Below, one piece after another: positions 1-9,370 of a stretch of DNA of 64,000 bases. The notes below the pieces were generated by a model. The model saw only the letters and a program-made list of their open reading frames with translations. It was not told where the DNA came from and ran no database searches. Source of the stretch: Paenibacillus_L residui (lineage in GTDB: Bacteria; Bacillota; Bacilli; Paenibacillales; NBRC-103111); NCBI RefSeq assembly GCF_042677205.1, contig NZ_JBHTIU010000012.1, positions 62,001 through 126,000 on the forward strand, read 5' to 3'. Made by a program: the position numbers and the translations under genes. Every line of letters starts with the position of its first letter. Positions within the stretch are counted from its first letter, which is position 1.

Positions 1-1018
1 AATCCGGCGCCGCTTTGTCAAGCTTGCTCATACTGGCATCCATCAATCCCCCGGTGCGATAGACCATGCTTTCCATAACGAATGTGCGGATAGCCATATC
101 GGCGAGTTTTTTGCGAATCAAAGGGAACTCTGCCAACGCCTTGCCGAACTGCTTCCGCTGTTTGGCATAATCCACCGCCAGACGGATGGCCCACTTGGCG
201 GACCCGAGACAACCGGCAGCCAGCTTATACCGGCCTATGTTAAGAATGTTGAAGGCGATCACATGCCCGCGGCCAATCTCTCCAAGCACGTTGTCGACCG
301 GCACGGGGACATCCTCCAGAATAAGCGGCCGGGTCGAGGAGCCCTTAATCCCCATTTTCTGTTCTTCCGGTCCGGTCGATACGCCCGGATAATCCCTCTC
401 AACGATAAATGCGGTGAACTTATCCCCATCGATCTTGGCATATACGATAAACACGTCGGCGAAGCCTGCATTGGTAATGAACTGCTTGGAACCGTTCATC
501 ACATAATGCTTACCGTCTTCGCTCAATACGGCTGTCGTCTTCGCACCAAGTGCATCCGAACCCGAGGAAGCCTCCGTCAGGCAATAAGCGGCCAGCTTCT
601 CTCCGCTTGCCAGCGCCGGGAGGTAACGCTGCTTCTGTTCCTCGCTTCCGAACAAGATGATCGGCAGGCTGCCGATTCCGACATGCGCCCCATGCGACAG
701 AGCGAAAGAGCCTCCCCTGACCAGCTTCTCTGTAATCAGCGTCGAGCTGATTTTATCCAGATCGGTCCCCCCGTACTCCTCCGGTACGTCTGCCGCCAGC
801 AATCCCAGCCCGCCGGCCTTCTTCAGCAATTGCACCGTCAGGTTTAAATCCTGCCGTTCGATCTGTTCTTCGTGCGGGACCACTTCCCCTTCAACGAAAT
901 CTTCCGTCAGTTCGGCGATCATTTTCTGTTCCTCGGTAAAATCCTCCGGGGTGAATACATCGTCCACATCCGGCGAGGCTAGCAAAAATCCTCCGCCGCG
1001 ATTAGCCAGCTTACTCAA
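1..1018 (-). CDS. fadE: acyl-CoA dehydrogenase FadE, C-terminus cut by window edge
   Basis: Reads continuously from a TTG start at 1018 (MSKLANRGGG) to base 1, giving 339 codons; the rest lies outside the window. The start is preceded by a purine-rich GGGAGAGG ribosome site. The family catalyses the first, FAD-dependent step of beta-oxidation, handing electrons to ETF. Visible acyl-CoA dehydrogenase features are the N-terminal helical region (EEYGGTDLD, LITEKLVRGG), the middle-domain signature YCLTEASSGSDALGAKTTA, and the flavin/substrate segment NGSKQFITNAGFADVF. Bacillus FadE is about 594 aa, so about 40% is missing. It is the last gene of fadN-fadA-fadE, the same order as the Bacillus subtilis fadNAE operon (known). 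The assignment as fadE rests on this order as well as on the sequence. Confidence 0.93.
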   Translation of the reverse strand, partial: MSKLANRGGGFLLASPDVDDVFTPEDFTEEQKMIAELTEDFVEGEVVPHEEQIERQDLNLTVQLLKKAGGLGLLAADVPEEYGGTDLDKISSTLITEKLVRGGSFALSHGAHVGIGSLPIILFGSEEQKQRYLPALASGEKLAAYCLTEASSGSDALGAKTTAVLSEDGKHYVMNGSKQFITNAGFADVFIVYAKIDGDKFTAFIVERDYPGVSTGPEEQKMGIKGSSTRPLILEDVPVPVDNVLGEIGRGHVIAFNILNIGRYKLAAGCLGSAKWAIRLAVDYAKQRKQFGKALAEFPLIRKKLADMAIRTFVMESMVYRTGGLMDASMSKLDKAAPD

Positions 1019-1092
1019 ACCGCTTCCTCTCCCTTCTTCCCTGGGAAACTGGATTTTCAATTAGCCCTTATCCCCCATGGCCGCCAAGACGG

Positions 1093-1107
1093 CACCAGTG
1101 ACTGGTG
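1093..1107. other. intercistronic palindrome between fadA and fadE
   Basis: A perfect inverted repeat CACCAGT-G-ACTGGTG sits in the 111-base gap between fadA and fadE. There is no T-run after it on the minus strand, so it is more likely an RNA-stabilising or processing hairpin than a terminator. Function not known. Confidence 0.35.
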
Positions 1108-1129
1108 AAGATGATGGCTATTTGTCAGG

Positions 1130-2311
1130 TTAATGGATAAATTCAAACACTCCCGCCGCACCCATTCCTCCGCCGACGCACATGCTGACGATTCCGTAAC
1201 GGCTTCTTCTTCTCCTTCCTTCATGAAGAAGAGTTGTCGTCAGCTTGGTTCCCGTGCAGCCCAGCGGGTGGCCGAGCGCGATCGCTCCTCCATTAACATT
1301 TACCTTCGCCTCGTCTATCCCCAGTTCCCGGATGACATATAGACACTGCGAGGCGAATGCTTCGTTAATTTCGTACAGATCGATCTGCCCCGCGGTCAAG
1401 CCGGCGAGGCGGAGCGCCTTGGGGATGGCCGCTACCGGCCCGATGCCCATGACCTCCGGCGCCACTCCCGCGACGGCGAAGGAGCGGAGCACAGCCAGCG
1501 GCCGCAAGCCAAGCTGCGCCGCCTTCTCGCCGGACATGACGACTACGGCCGCGGCCCCATCGCTCATTTGCGACGTGTTGCCGGCCGTCACCGTTCCGCC
1601 GAGGCGGAAAGCCGGCTTCAGCTTGGCGAGCGCTTCCGGCGACGTGTCCGGCCGCACGCCCTCATCCTCGGCGAACACGAATCTGCGCCGTGCAGGCTCA
1701 CCGCTTTCGTCCACGATCGCCTCCTCGACCGTCACCGGGACAATCTCGTCCCGGAATTTGCCGGCTGCGATCGCGGCGGCCGCTTTGCGGTGGCTGGATA
1801 CGGCGAAGCGGTCCTGCTCTTCGCGGGTGACGCCGTACCGGGCCGCCACTTCCTCGGCGGTGTGTCCCATCGACATGTACATTTCCGGCCGATGCTCCAC
1901 CAGATGCGGATTGGGCATTGGCTTGTAGCCGCTCATCGGCACATGACTCATGCTCTCGACCCCGCCGGCCACCATCACATCCGCGAAGCCGCACATGATC
2001 CTCTCCGCCGCCGAGGCGATCGACTGGAGCCCGGAGGCGCAGAACCGGTTCACGGTCTGTCCCGGGACTCCGTCAGGCAGTCCGGCCCGGATCGCCACGA
2101 TCCGCCCGAGATTGAGCCCCTGCTCCCCCTCGGGCATGGCACAGCCGAGGATAACATCCTCCACATCGGCTCCCGAGATGCCCGGTGTCCGCTTGACCGC
2201 CTCCTGAACGGCGGCCGCTCCCAGATCCTCCGGCCGAAACTGCCGGAGAGACCCTTTATGCGCCTTGCCTACCGCCGTCCGGACGGCGGTTACAATGACT
2301 GCTTCCTTCAT
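1130..2311 (-). CDS. fadA: acetyl-CoA C-acyltransferase (3-ketoacyl-CoA thiolase) FadA
   Basis: 393-aa thiolase, which cleaves 3-ketoacyl-CoA with CoA to release acetyl-CoA, the last step of the beta-oxidation cycle in the cytoplasm. The nucleophile cysteine is in VNRFCASGLQS (about residue 91). The C-terminal catalytic histidine and cysteine are in GGAIALGHPLGCTG and SMCVGGGMG, and NEAFASQ is also present. Length matches Bacillus FadA (about 391 aa). It lies 45 bases downstream of fadN on the same strand and upstream of fadE, so the three are almost certainly co-transcribed. No damage is visible. Confidence 0.95.
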   Translation of the reverse strand: MKEAVIVTAVRTAVGKAHKGSLRQFRPEDLGAAAVQEAVKRTPGISGADVEDVILGCAMPEGEQGLNLGRIVAIRAGLPDGVPGQTVNRFCASGLQSIASAAERIMCGFADVMVAGGVESMSHVPMSGYKPMPNPHLVEHRPEMYMSMGHTAEEVAARYGVTREEQDRFAVSSHRKAAAAIAAGKFRDEIVPVTVEEAIVDESGEPARRRFVFAEDEGVRPDTSPEALAKLKPAFRLGGTVTAGNTSQMSDGAAAVVVMSGEKAAQLGLRPLAVLRSFAVAGVAPEVMGIGPVAAIPKALRLAGLTAGQIDLYEINEAFASQCLYVIRELGIDEAKVNVNGGAIALGHPLGCTGTKLTTTLLHEGRRRRSRYGIVSMCVGGGMGAAGVFEFIH

Positions 2312-2356
2312 CGTTTGGCCTCCTGTCCGTTCGGCCTGCCGGACGCAGGCCTTCGT

Positions 2357-4708
2357 TTAATTTCTTAACGGTTTGCCTTTAAGCAGCATGTGCTGCATCC
2401 TCGCCTGGCTCTTGGGTTCCCCGCATAAGCTGAGGAAAGCCTCCCGCTCCAGGTCGAGCAAAGCCTGCTCCGACACGACCGCATTGGCCGGCCTCTGGCC
2501 CCCGGTTAACACATGGGCCAGCTTGCGTCCGATCAGCTCGTCATGCTCGGTGATATGTCCCCCGCCTCTCATCTGATACAGAGCCATCTGGAGAACGGCT
2601 CTGCCCGGCTCCCCTACGACCCGGCAGCTCTCTCTTTCCGGAGGGGAATATCCGGCATCGGAGAGGGCGATGACCATCCGTTTCGCGTCGTATAGCTGGG
2701 AGTCCCGATTCAGCGAAATGCGATCCGTCGTTCGCAAATACCCCAGCTCCTTGGCTTCCTGAGCGCTGGTCGAAACCTTGGCCATGCCTATCGTTTCGAA
2801 TGCGCGGTTGACGAAGGGCTGCAGGTCGACCTTGCCGTCGTAATCGACGTTCCGGGTAAAACGCATAAGCAGCTCCTTCGTCCCGCCGCCCGCCGGAATC
2901 AATCCGACCCCGGTTTCAACCAGTCCCATATACGTTTCGGCGGAGGCTTGAACGACGGCCGCCGGAATGGCCAGCTCGACCCCGCCTCCCAGCGTCATGC
3001 CGAATGGGGCGGAAACGATCGGCTTCTCGAAATATTTAATAGCCATGGAAGCTTCCTGAAATTGACGGATCATCCGATCGATCTCCAGCCAGTTGTCGTC
3101 CTGCGCTTCCATAAGCAGCAGCATGAGGTTGGCCCCCACGCAGAAATGCCTGCCTTCGTTCGCGATAACCAGCCCGCGATAATGGCTCCGCACCTCCTCC
3201 AGCGAACGAAACAGCATTTGCAAAATATCCGGGCCGACGGCATTGTTCGGAGAGTGGAATTCCAAGCAGGCCACATCATCTCCCAGATCGATCAAGCTGG
3301 CGCCCGCATTGCTCATCAGGACAGCCCCCTGCCGTTCTTTCAACGAACGCAGAGACAGGAACTCCGGCCGCCGGTAAAGCTCTTTGGCCTGGCCGACGGG
3401 GAGGAAATAGAAAGTGCGCCCCTCCTTTTTCTCGTAGAAGGAGGTTCTGCCTGCGGCCAGCATATCCTCTATCCAGGACGGCAAAGTGTCCCCTTCGTCC
3501 TTCATTCGTTTGGCCGTCCGCTCCACTCCAAGGGCGTCCCAGGTCTCGAACGGTCCCAGCTCCCAGTTGAACCCCCATTTCATTGCCTCATCTACGGCCA
3601 GAGGGTCGTCGGCAATTTCCGGAAGTTTATAAGCCGAATAGAGCAGCACCTTTTTCATGACCGTCCAGACGAAGCGCCCTCCCGGGTCCCCGGCCTCCGT
3701 CAGAACACGCAGCTTTTCCTTCAAGGTTTTGGCATTGCGCGCGGCTTCCAAGGAGGGAAAGCGCGCTTTGTCCCTTGCAATATAAGACCCGGAAGCCGCG
3801 TCCCATTGTTCAATAACCTTCTCCCCGCCCGTGCGGACCACTTGATAGAAGCCGCGACCGGCTTTCTCGCCGATTTGTCCGTTCTGCAGCATTTCCTTCA
3901 TTACGGCAGGGACCTCGAAGGCAGCCTTTTCCTCCGGGTCGCTTGCCTGACGGTGGACATTGTTTGCCACATGAACGAACGTGTCCAGACCCACCATGTC
4001 CAGTGTGCGGAACGTAGCGCTTTTCGGCCGGCCCAGCACCGGACCGGTGAGGGCGTCAACCGCCGATACGGACAAGCCGTGCTTCGCCATTTCGTGCATG
4101 GTTACCAGAAGCCCGTAGGTTCCGATCCGATTCGCGATGAAATTCGGCGTATCCTTAGCAAGGACCACTCTCTTGCCCAGCCGGCTCTCGCAGAATCTCT
4201 TTACCGCCGCCACGGCTTCGGGATCGGTCTCCTCCGTAGGAATTAACTCCACCAGCTTCATATAACGGGGGGGATTGAAGAAATGCGTTCCCATAAAATA
4301 ACGCCGGAAGCTCTCCCCTGTCTGTCGGGACATGGCCGCTATGGAAATCCCGGAGGTGTTGCTGCTGACGATCGTCCCGGTTTTCCAATGCTTCTCCACC
4401 TCCGCGAGGAGCTCTTGCTTGGCCTCCAATTGCTCCACGATCGCCTCGATCACCCAATCCGCCTCTCCGACAGCGGTCAAATCCTCCTCGAAGCTTCCCG
4501 CCCGGATCCGTTCCAGGACGCGTTTCGAATACAGCGGGCTGGGCTTCTGCCGTGGGAGCTGCTCCAGAGCCGTTTGGGCCAGCCGCTGCCCCCCTATTTT
4601 GCGGTCCAGCATAGTGACAGACAGGCCCGCATTGGCCAAATGAGCCGCTATAGCCGCGCCCATCACCCCAGAACCTAGCACAACCGCCTTTTGCAAGGTC
4701 CGCTCCAT
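2357..4708 (-). CDS. fadN: 3-hydroxyacyl-CoA dehydrogenase / enoyl-CoA hydratase FadN
   Basis: 783-aa fused enzyme carrying out the hydratase and NAD-dependent 3-hydroxyacyl-CoA dehydrogenase steps of beta-oxidation. The N-terminus has the Rossmann motif GSGVMGAAIAAHLANAG. The dehydrogenase catalytic region follows (THFFNPPRYMKLVELIPT, DTPNFIANRIG). The C-terminal third is a crotonase domain (FGMTLGGGVELAIPAA, VETGVGLIPAGGGT). This dehydrogenase-first order is that of Bacillus FadN/YusL (789 aa), not that of E. coli FadB. First gene of the fadN-fadA-fadE operon. A TetR-type palindrome about 120 bases upstream suggests acyl-CoA-responsive repression (inference). Confidence 0.95.
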   Translation of the reverse strand: MERTLQKAVVLGSGVMGAAIAAHLANAGLSVTMLDRKIGGQRLAQTALEQLPRQKPSPLYSKRVLERIRAGSFEEDLTAVGEADWVIEAIVEQLEAKQELLAEVEKHWKTGTIVSSNTSGISIAAMSRQTGESFRRYFMGTHFFNPPRYMKLVELIPTEETDPEAVAAVKRFCESRLGKRVVLAKDTPNFIANRIGTYGLLVTMHEMAKHGLSVSAVDALTGPVLGRPKSATFRTLDMVGLDTFVHVANNVHRQASDPEEKAAFEVPAVMKEMLQNGQIGEKAGRGFYQVVRTGGEKVIEQWDAASGSYIARDKARFPSLEAARNAKTLKEKLRVLTEAGDPGGRFVWTVMKKVLLYSAYKLPEIADDPLAVDEAMKWGFNWELGPFETWDALGVERTAKRMKDEGDTLPSWIEDMLAAGRTSFYEKKEGRTFYFLPVGQAKELYRRPEFLSLRSLKERQGAVLMSNAGASLIDLGDDVACLEFHSPNNAVGPDILQMLFRSLEEVRSHYRGLVIANEGRHFCVGANLMLLLMEAQDDNWLEIDRMIRQFQEASMAIKYFEKPIVSAPFGMTLGGGVELAIPAAVVQASAETYMGLVETGVGLIPAGGGTKELLMRFTRNVDYDGKVDLQPFVNRAFETIGMAKVSTSAQEAKELGYLRTTDRISLNRDSQLYDAKRMVIALSDAGYSPPERESCRVVGEPGRAVLQMALYQMRGGGHITEHDELIGRKLAHVLTGGQRPANAVVSEQALLDLEREAFLSLCGEPKSQARMQHMLLKGKPLRN

Positions 4709-5123
4709 CGGTAACTTAACCTCCTTTATCCGAATATTGAAAGTAAGATCATTCCATGTCTACACATAAGCAACGACAGACTGCGCAGGTTTCTCTCCCT
4801 CTTTAGCCTTCTTTAACGTTATACTTTGACCGGTCAGTATAATAATCCCAAGGCGAGACGGAAGAACCCCACCTTCATCGACTGCCCCGGAACGCTCCTC
4901 ATGTGAGCCTTGACAACTCTCAAAGGAATCCAGGGCTTTGATCCAGGACTAACCCGTTCCGGACTAACCCGTTTCCTTTATACAGCTATGCCGAAGGTTT
5001 CTGCTTTATGGTAGCTTCCTCCGGCTCGCTGTTACCCGTGTGGAGTAAAATAACAGCACGGAAGCACGCTGTGCCTATTTTTCCTTAATCAAATACCAAC
5101 GGCCAAGCAATGCCTCGATTCAG
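4709..5123. other. intergenic region between lcfA and fadN
   Basis: 415 bases without a credible gene. It holds the fadN leader with the operator at 4827-4836. Further right are two direct copies of GGACTAACCCGTT (4946-4958 and 4961-4973, period 15). Just past the lcfA stop there is a weak GC stem followed by TTATTTT on the minus strand, a possible lcfA terminator. Confidence 0.5.
4827..4836 (-). promoter_or_regulatory. TetR/FadR-type operator upstream of fadN
   Basis: Perfect 10-base palindrome TGACCGGTCA set in an AT-rich promoter-like region (ATTATAC on one side, AAAGTATAACG on the other), about 120 bases before the fadN start. TetR-family fatty-acid regulators commonly bind palindromes of this size and composition. 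The regulator gene itself is not in the window, and no second copy was found in front of etfB. Core promoter hexamers are not convincing, so only the operator is called. Confidence 0.5.
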
Positions 5124-6809
5124 TTACTCGGTCCGACTGTCCCGGAGGTTTCTTTCCTCTTCGGCCAATGCCCTGCGCAGTACTTTGCCTACGAGCGTCT
5201 TCGGCAGCTCCGTGCGATATTCATAGACACGGGGGACTTTGTACGAGGCTAACCGTTCTCTGCAAAATTGCTCCAATTGCTGCTCCGTCGCCTGCTGACC
5301 TTGACGCAGAACGACGAACGCCTTCACCGTCTCTCCCCGGTATTCATCAGGAATCCCAATGACGGCCGCCTCCTGGACCGCAGGATGCTGGTATAAGACC
5401 TCCTCAATTTCCCGCGGATAAACCTTAAGGCCGCTCGCATTGATCATTTCCTTCTTGCGATCGACAATATAGAAATAACCGTCCTTATCCATGTAGCCCA
5501 TATCACCGGTTGCAAGCCAGCCGTCCTTGAGGACGGATGCCGTTTCTTCCGGTTGGTTCCAGTACCCTTTCATGACCTGCGGTCCCTTGACCAGCAGCTC
5601 ACCAATCTCACCGGGCTCGGCGGGCTCTCCGTTATCCAGCATGATAACCGCTTCGGTATCCGGCCATGGAATACCGATGCTGCCCTGCACTCTCCTCCCC
5701 CATATCGGGTTCGCGTGAGTAACGGGCGATGCTTCCGTCAACCCGTAGCCCTCCACGAGCCTTCCGCCGGTCAATTGCTCGAAGGTTTGCTGAACCTGCA
5801 GCGGCAGAGGCGCAGATCCGCTGATGCAGCATTCGATAGAGGAAAGATTATAGCGACTTAATTGAGGATGATGAATAATACCGACGTACATGGTAGGTGC
5901 TCCGGGAAACAAAGTAGGCTTTTCTTTATCAATCAGCTTCAGCAGCATGCCGGCTTCAAATTTGGGAACCAGCAGCATTCTGGCCGCCAGATATATCCCC
6001 AAATTCATACAAGTAGTCATCCCGTATACATGGAACAAAGGCACCGCCGTCAGTATCGTTTCCTGACCTTTGCGGATACGGTGAATCCAGGATGCGCACT
6101 GGATAACATTAGCGACCAGATTTTCGTGTGTCAGCATCGCCCCTTTGGCCGTTCCCGTCGTTCCTCCTGTATACTGGAGAACGGCTACATCCTCGGACAA
6201 GTCGACCTCTGTCCTGACCGGCTTCGGGGAGGAGCGCGCCATCAATTGCTTGAACATCCGAATGTTCTCCGTTTCCGGGTCAAGCCGTCTGCCGGCTCCT
6301 TGCTTTTTTTGCACCAGGGGATACAGCATATTTTTCGGAAAAGGCAAATAATCCTGTATTCCGGTTACGATGATGTTATTCAAATTTACCGATTGCGAAG
6401 CCTTCTTCACTCTCGGATAAACCAAATCCAGACAGACAATCGTCTTGGCCCCGGAATCCGTCAGATGCCGTACCAGTTCCCGTTCAGTGTACAAAGGATT
6501 CGTCTGAACTACCGTGCCCCCCGCAAACAATATCCCGTAGTAACCAATGACGTACTGGGGAACATTGGGAAGCATCAAGGCTACCCGGTCTCCCCTCCGA
6601 ATCCCGAGATGGATCATCGCATTGGCAAAACGGTAAGCGGAATCGAGAAGCTTACGGTAAGACAGCTTCTTGCCCATGAACAGCACAGCCTCATGGTTCG
6701 GATAATGTTCGGCTGCCTCCAGTAAAAAATCGGTTAAAGCGACGGACGGATAATCGAGCCGCTGCTGTACTTCCGGTTCATAAGAAGATAGCCACGGTCG
6801 GTTCGTCAT
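5124..6809 (-). CDS. lcfA: long-chain fatty acid--CoA ligase
   Basis: 561-aa AMP-forming acyl-CoA synthetase that activates fatty acids to acyl-CoA for beta-oxidation. The P-loop-like AMP-binding signature is YTGGTTGTAKGAMLTHENL (about residues 213-231), followed by GYGLTEASPV. The C-terminal hinge motif is GWLATGDMGYMDKDGYFYIVDRKKEMI, and the catalytic lysine region is PKTLVGKVLRR. Length equals Bacillus LcfA (about 560 aa). It starts 29 bases after etfA, so the order is etfB-etfA-lcfA; in B. subtilis (known) lcfA leads an operon ending in etfB-etfA. No frameshift. Exact chain-length preference cannot be read from sequence. Confidence 0.93.
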   Translation of the reverse strand: MTNRPWLSSYEPEVQQRLDYPSVALTDFLLEAAEHYPNHEAVLFMGKKLSYRKLLDSAYRFANAMIHLGIRRGDRVALMLPNVPQYVIGYYGILFAGGTVVQTNPLYTERELVRHLTDSGAKTIVCLDLVYPRVKKASQSVNLNNIIVTGIQDYLPFPKNMLYPLVQKKQGAGRRLDPETENIRMFKQLMARSSPKPVRTEVDLSEDVAVLQYTGGTTGTAKGAMLTHENLVANVIQCASWIHRIRKGQETILTAVPLFHVYGMTTCMNLGIYLAARMLLVPKFEAGMLLKLIDKEKPTLFPGAPTMYVGIIHHPQLSRYNLSSIECCISGSAPLPLQVQQTFEQLTGGRLVEGYGLTEASPVTHANPIWGRRVQGSIGIPWPDTEAVIMLDNGEPAEPGEIGELLVKGPQVMKGYWNQPEETASVLKDGWLATGDMGYMDKDGYFYIVDRKKEMINASGLKVYPREIEEVLYQHPAVQEAAVIGIPDEYRGETVKAFVVLRQGQQATEQQLEQFCRERLASYKVPRVYEYRTELPKTLVGKVLRRALAEEERNLRDSRTE

Positions 6810-6838
6810 GTTTAACCACCTGCCTCCGGTTAATCACT

Positions 6839-7813
6839 TTACGTTGCCAGCATTTCTCTAAAGCGCTCGGTCAGAAGAGGCACGATTTCGAATAGGTCGC
6901 CGACAATTCCGTAGTCTGCAACTTGAAAGATAGGCGCTTCCGGGTCCTTGTTGATCGCGACGATCACCTTGGAATTGGACATTCCCGCCAAATGCTGGAT
7001 GGCTCCGGATATCCCGCAAGCGATATAGAGGTCCGGGGTGATCACTTTCCCGGTTTGCCCGATTTGCAATGAATAATCGCAATACCCCGCATCGCAAGCA
7101 CCGCGTGATGCCCCGACGGCAGCTCCCAGCACATCGGCCAATTCTTGGAGCGGTTCGAAGCCTTCGGCGCTTTTGACGCCTCTTCCGCCGGAGATCACAA
7201 TCTTGGCTTCGCTCAGGTCAACCCCCGCCAACGATTTGGAGATTACTTCCTTGACGACGGTCCGCAAATCTTTAATATCCACGGCAAAAGGAATTTCCCG
7301 GCAGCCGTGGGAGCTCTGGTGCTCCTCCACCGGAATATTGTTGGGGCGAATCGTGACAAACCATTTCCCCGCGGCAAATCTCCGGCTTTCGAACGCTTTA
7401 CCCGCATAGATTGGCCGTATGAATACGGGTTCTCCGTCCTTCCATTCAAGGCCCGTGCAGTCGCTGATCAGCCCACAGCCCATTCGCGCTGCGGCTCGAG
7501 GCGCCAAATCTTTACCGATCGCGGTATGCGGCAGCAGAATGACATCCGGATCATCGTGAACGATCAACTGCGTCAACGCTTGGGTATAGCCGTCCGGGGT
7601 GTACCGGTCTAATTCGGCATGCTCCGCCAAGTACACCTGGTCCGCGCCATGCATGGCCAGCTCAGCCGCCAGCGGCTGATGACCCTGCCCGAACAAAGCG
7701 GCGCTGATCCGGCCTCCTTCCGACAACCGCCGCGCGGCCGTCAGCGCTTCGAAGGTCACATTACGAAGCTTCCCATCCTTGACTTCGGCAAGAACAAGAA
7801 CCGATCGTTCCAT
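6839..7813 (-). CDS. etfA: electron transfer flavoprotein alpha subunit
   Basis: 324-aa ETF alpha subunit, which accepts electrons from acyl-CoA dehydrogenase and passes them to the quinone pool. The C-terminal FAD-binding domain is clear: SGGRGVKSAEGFEPLQELAD, GASRGACDAGYCDYSLQIGQ, and PDLYIACGISGAIQHLAGM. The N-terminal half has the conserved HTAIGKDLAPRAAARM and GLISDCTGLEW. It starts 11 bases after the etfB stop and is followed after 25 bases by lcfA, so the three genes form one transcription unit serving the fad enzymes next door. Confidence 0.95.
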   Translation of the reverse strand: MERSVLVLAEVKDGKLRNVTFEALTAARRLSEGGRISAALFGQGHQPLAAELAMHGADQVYLAEHAELDRYTPDGYTQALTQLIVHDDPDVILLPHTAIGKDLAPRAAARMGCGLISDCTGLEWKDGEPVFIRPIYAGKAFESRRFAAGKWFVTIRPNNIPVEEHQSSHGCREIPFAVDIKDLRTVVKEVISKSLAGVDLSEAKIVISGGRGVKSAEGFEPLQELADVLGAAVGASRGACDAGYCDYSLQIGQTGKVITPDLYIACGISGAIQHLAGMSNSKVIVAINKDPEAPIFQVADYGIVGDLFEIVPLLTERFREMLAT

Positions 7814-7824
7814 TCCATACCTCC

Positions 7825-8595
7825 TTATCCAATCACTTTGGCTTCGTTCCGCAGAAGATCGGCCAATTGCCGTACCTGCTCCTCCGCTGTCCCTTGCAGA
7901 ATACGGCCAGGGGGCTTCTCCGGGGGAAGCCTTTGTTCGACCCTATGAGTCTTGGGCTCCGCTTCCTCTTTAGCCAATCCAAGCTCTTCCGCCTCAATAA
8001 CGTCTATTGGTTTTTTCTTGGCTTTCATAATTCCAGGAAGAGACGGATATCTAGGCTCATTCAATCCTTGCTGGGCTGTGATCAGGAGAGGCAGGGAAGC
8101 TTCAACCACCTCAATATCCCCTTCGACATCCCTTTCCACCACTGCCTTGCCGTCTTCTAACCTAAGCTTTACCGCTGTAGCTATATGAGCAATTCCCAGC
8201 TCTTCCGCCAGTCTCGGTCCCCCTTGCGAAGCCCCGGAATCGATCGCCATTTGTCCGCAGAGGATCATGTCGTACTCCATGGACTTGATGACTGCCGCCA
8301 GCTTCCGTGCAGATGTGTATTCGTCATTACCGTTCAGTTCTTCGCGGATATGAACTGCCCGGTCAGCTCCGACCGCCAAAGCGGTGCGCAGCGCGGCCTC
8401 TACACGGTCAGGCCCGAGACTGACCGCGATCACCTCTCCTCCGAACTGCTCCTTCAGACGGATCGCCTCTTCCAGTGCATATTCGTCATAAGGATTGATG
8501 ACAAATTTCACTCCCTCTTCCGACACGGCCCCGTTGTCCAGCGTTATCTTCTCTTCCGTGTCAAACGTTTGTTTGATGCAGACGACCGTTTTCAT
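7825..8595 (-). CDS. etfB: electron transfer flavoprotein beta subunit
   Basis: 256 aa from the ATG at 8595 (MKTVVCIKQTFD), chosen because AAGGAGGAG lies 4-6 bases upstream and the alternative start 13 codons earlier has no ribosome site. ETF beta forms the heterodimer with EtfA and carries the AMP/adenosine site. The family signature is visible: INPYDEYALEEAIRLKEQ, SLGPDRVEAALRTALAVGADRAVHI, and LILCGQMAIDSGASQGGPRLAEEL-like residues around the middle. First gene of etfB-etfA-lcfA. Confidence 0.94.
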   Translation of the reverse strand: MKTVVCIKQTFDTEEKITLDNGAVSEEGVKFVINPYDEYALEEAIRLKEQFGGEVIAVSLGPDRVEAALRTALAVGADRAVHIREELNGNDEYTSARKLAAVIKSMEYDMILCGQMAIDSGASQGGPRLAEELGIAHIATAVKLRLEDGKAVVERDVEGDIEVVEASLPLLITAQQGLNEPRYPSLPGIMKAKKKPIDVIEAEELGLAKEEAEPKTHRVEQRLPPEKPPGRILQGTAEEQVRQLADLLRNEAKVIG

Positions 8596-8784
8596 AGCTC
8601 CTCCTTCCCCTTTTGCAAACTTGTTTTTGCCCAATAACCGCTTGAGCCGGCTGCTCTTCAGGGTCCCCCTTTAATCCTATGGGCGACAGCTTGCCCGACA
8701 TTCCGCTAATCTCCGACATCGTCGGCCACTTTTCAAGACAAAGTGATGGCGCAAACTAATCTGATGATTCGTTTTAAGGAGATG

Positions 8785-8833
8785 GTTTGGAGTTTGGAGT
8801 TTGGAGTTTGGAGTTTGGAGTTTGGAGTTTGGA
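8785..8833. repeat. heptanucleotide tandem repeat (GTTTGGA)7
   Basis: Seven perfect, uninterrupted copies of GTTTGGA. It lies between etfB and the repeat arrays, in non-coding DNA. A perfect 7-mer microsatellite is slippage-prone and could vary between strains. Read on the minus strand it gives an LQTPNSK-type peptide repeat, which I regard as incidental. Confidence 0.95.
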
Positions 8834-9059
8834 GTTGGGGAGTTTTTGATAGATCACTTATTGATGATTTGTCCGCTTGTTTCTGATGACTATTGGTTTT
8901 TCGATGTTCGGATTTTAGTGGATTGTTGGTCTTCGCTGAGGTGACTGAGGCGGATGGATGGGTTCCTGGGGTTATTTGGATAAGTTCAGTGCTTGAAATT
9001 GATTCGGGGTTGGTTACGGATTTTACACCAGGCAAAGCTGCGTTCGATCTTTTTGTGCC

Positions 9060-9370
9060 GGCTCTTATCTCTTTCAGTGTCCTTTTGGCTGTTATCCCCT
9101 CCACTCAGCTCTCTTTCGTATCGGGCCCTATCTCTCTTTCAGCGTCCTTTCGGCTGTTATCCCCTTCGCTCAGTCTTTTTCATATTGGGCTCTATCTCTC
9201 TTTCAGCGTCCTTTTGACCGTTATCCCCTTCGCTCAGCTCTCTTTCGTATCGGGCCCTATCTCTCTTTCAGCGTCCTTTTGGCTGTTATCCCCTTTGCTC
9301 AGACTTATTCATATCGAGCCGCATCTCTCTGTCTGCGTACTTTTGACTATTATCCCTTTCGTTCAGAAAA
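9060..9370 (+). repeat. tandem array, five units of 64-65 bp, GGGATAACAG-core family
   Basis: Five diverged units. GTTATCCC (or ATTATCCC) starts at 9091, 9156, 9220, 9285 and 9349, giving periods of 65, 64, 65 and 64. Each unit reads TCTCTTTCAGCGTCCTTTTG, then a CTGTTATCCCCTTCGCTCAG block, then a variable TTCGTATCGGGCCC-type spacer. The core is the same as in the 36.3 kb array (same orientation) and the 38.2 kb copy (reversed). Confidence 0.9.

Noticed and set aside
8713..8725. Palindrome CCGACATCGTCGG upstream of etfB as an operator
   Set aside because: GC-rich, no promoter hexamers around it, and does not match the fadN operator; could be chance.
8733..9104. 123-codon minus-strand frame with LQTPNSK repeats
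   Set aside because: Derived from the GTTTGGA microsatellite; flanking codons show no protein-like composition and there is no ribosome site.
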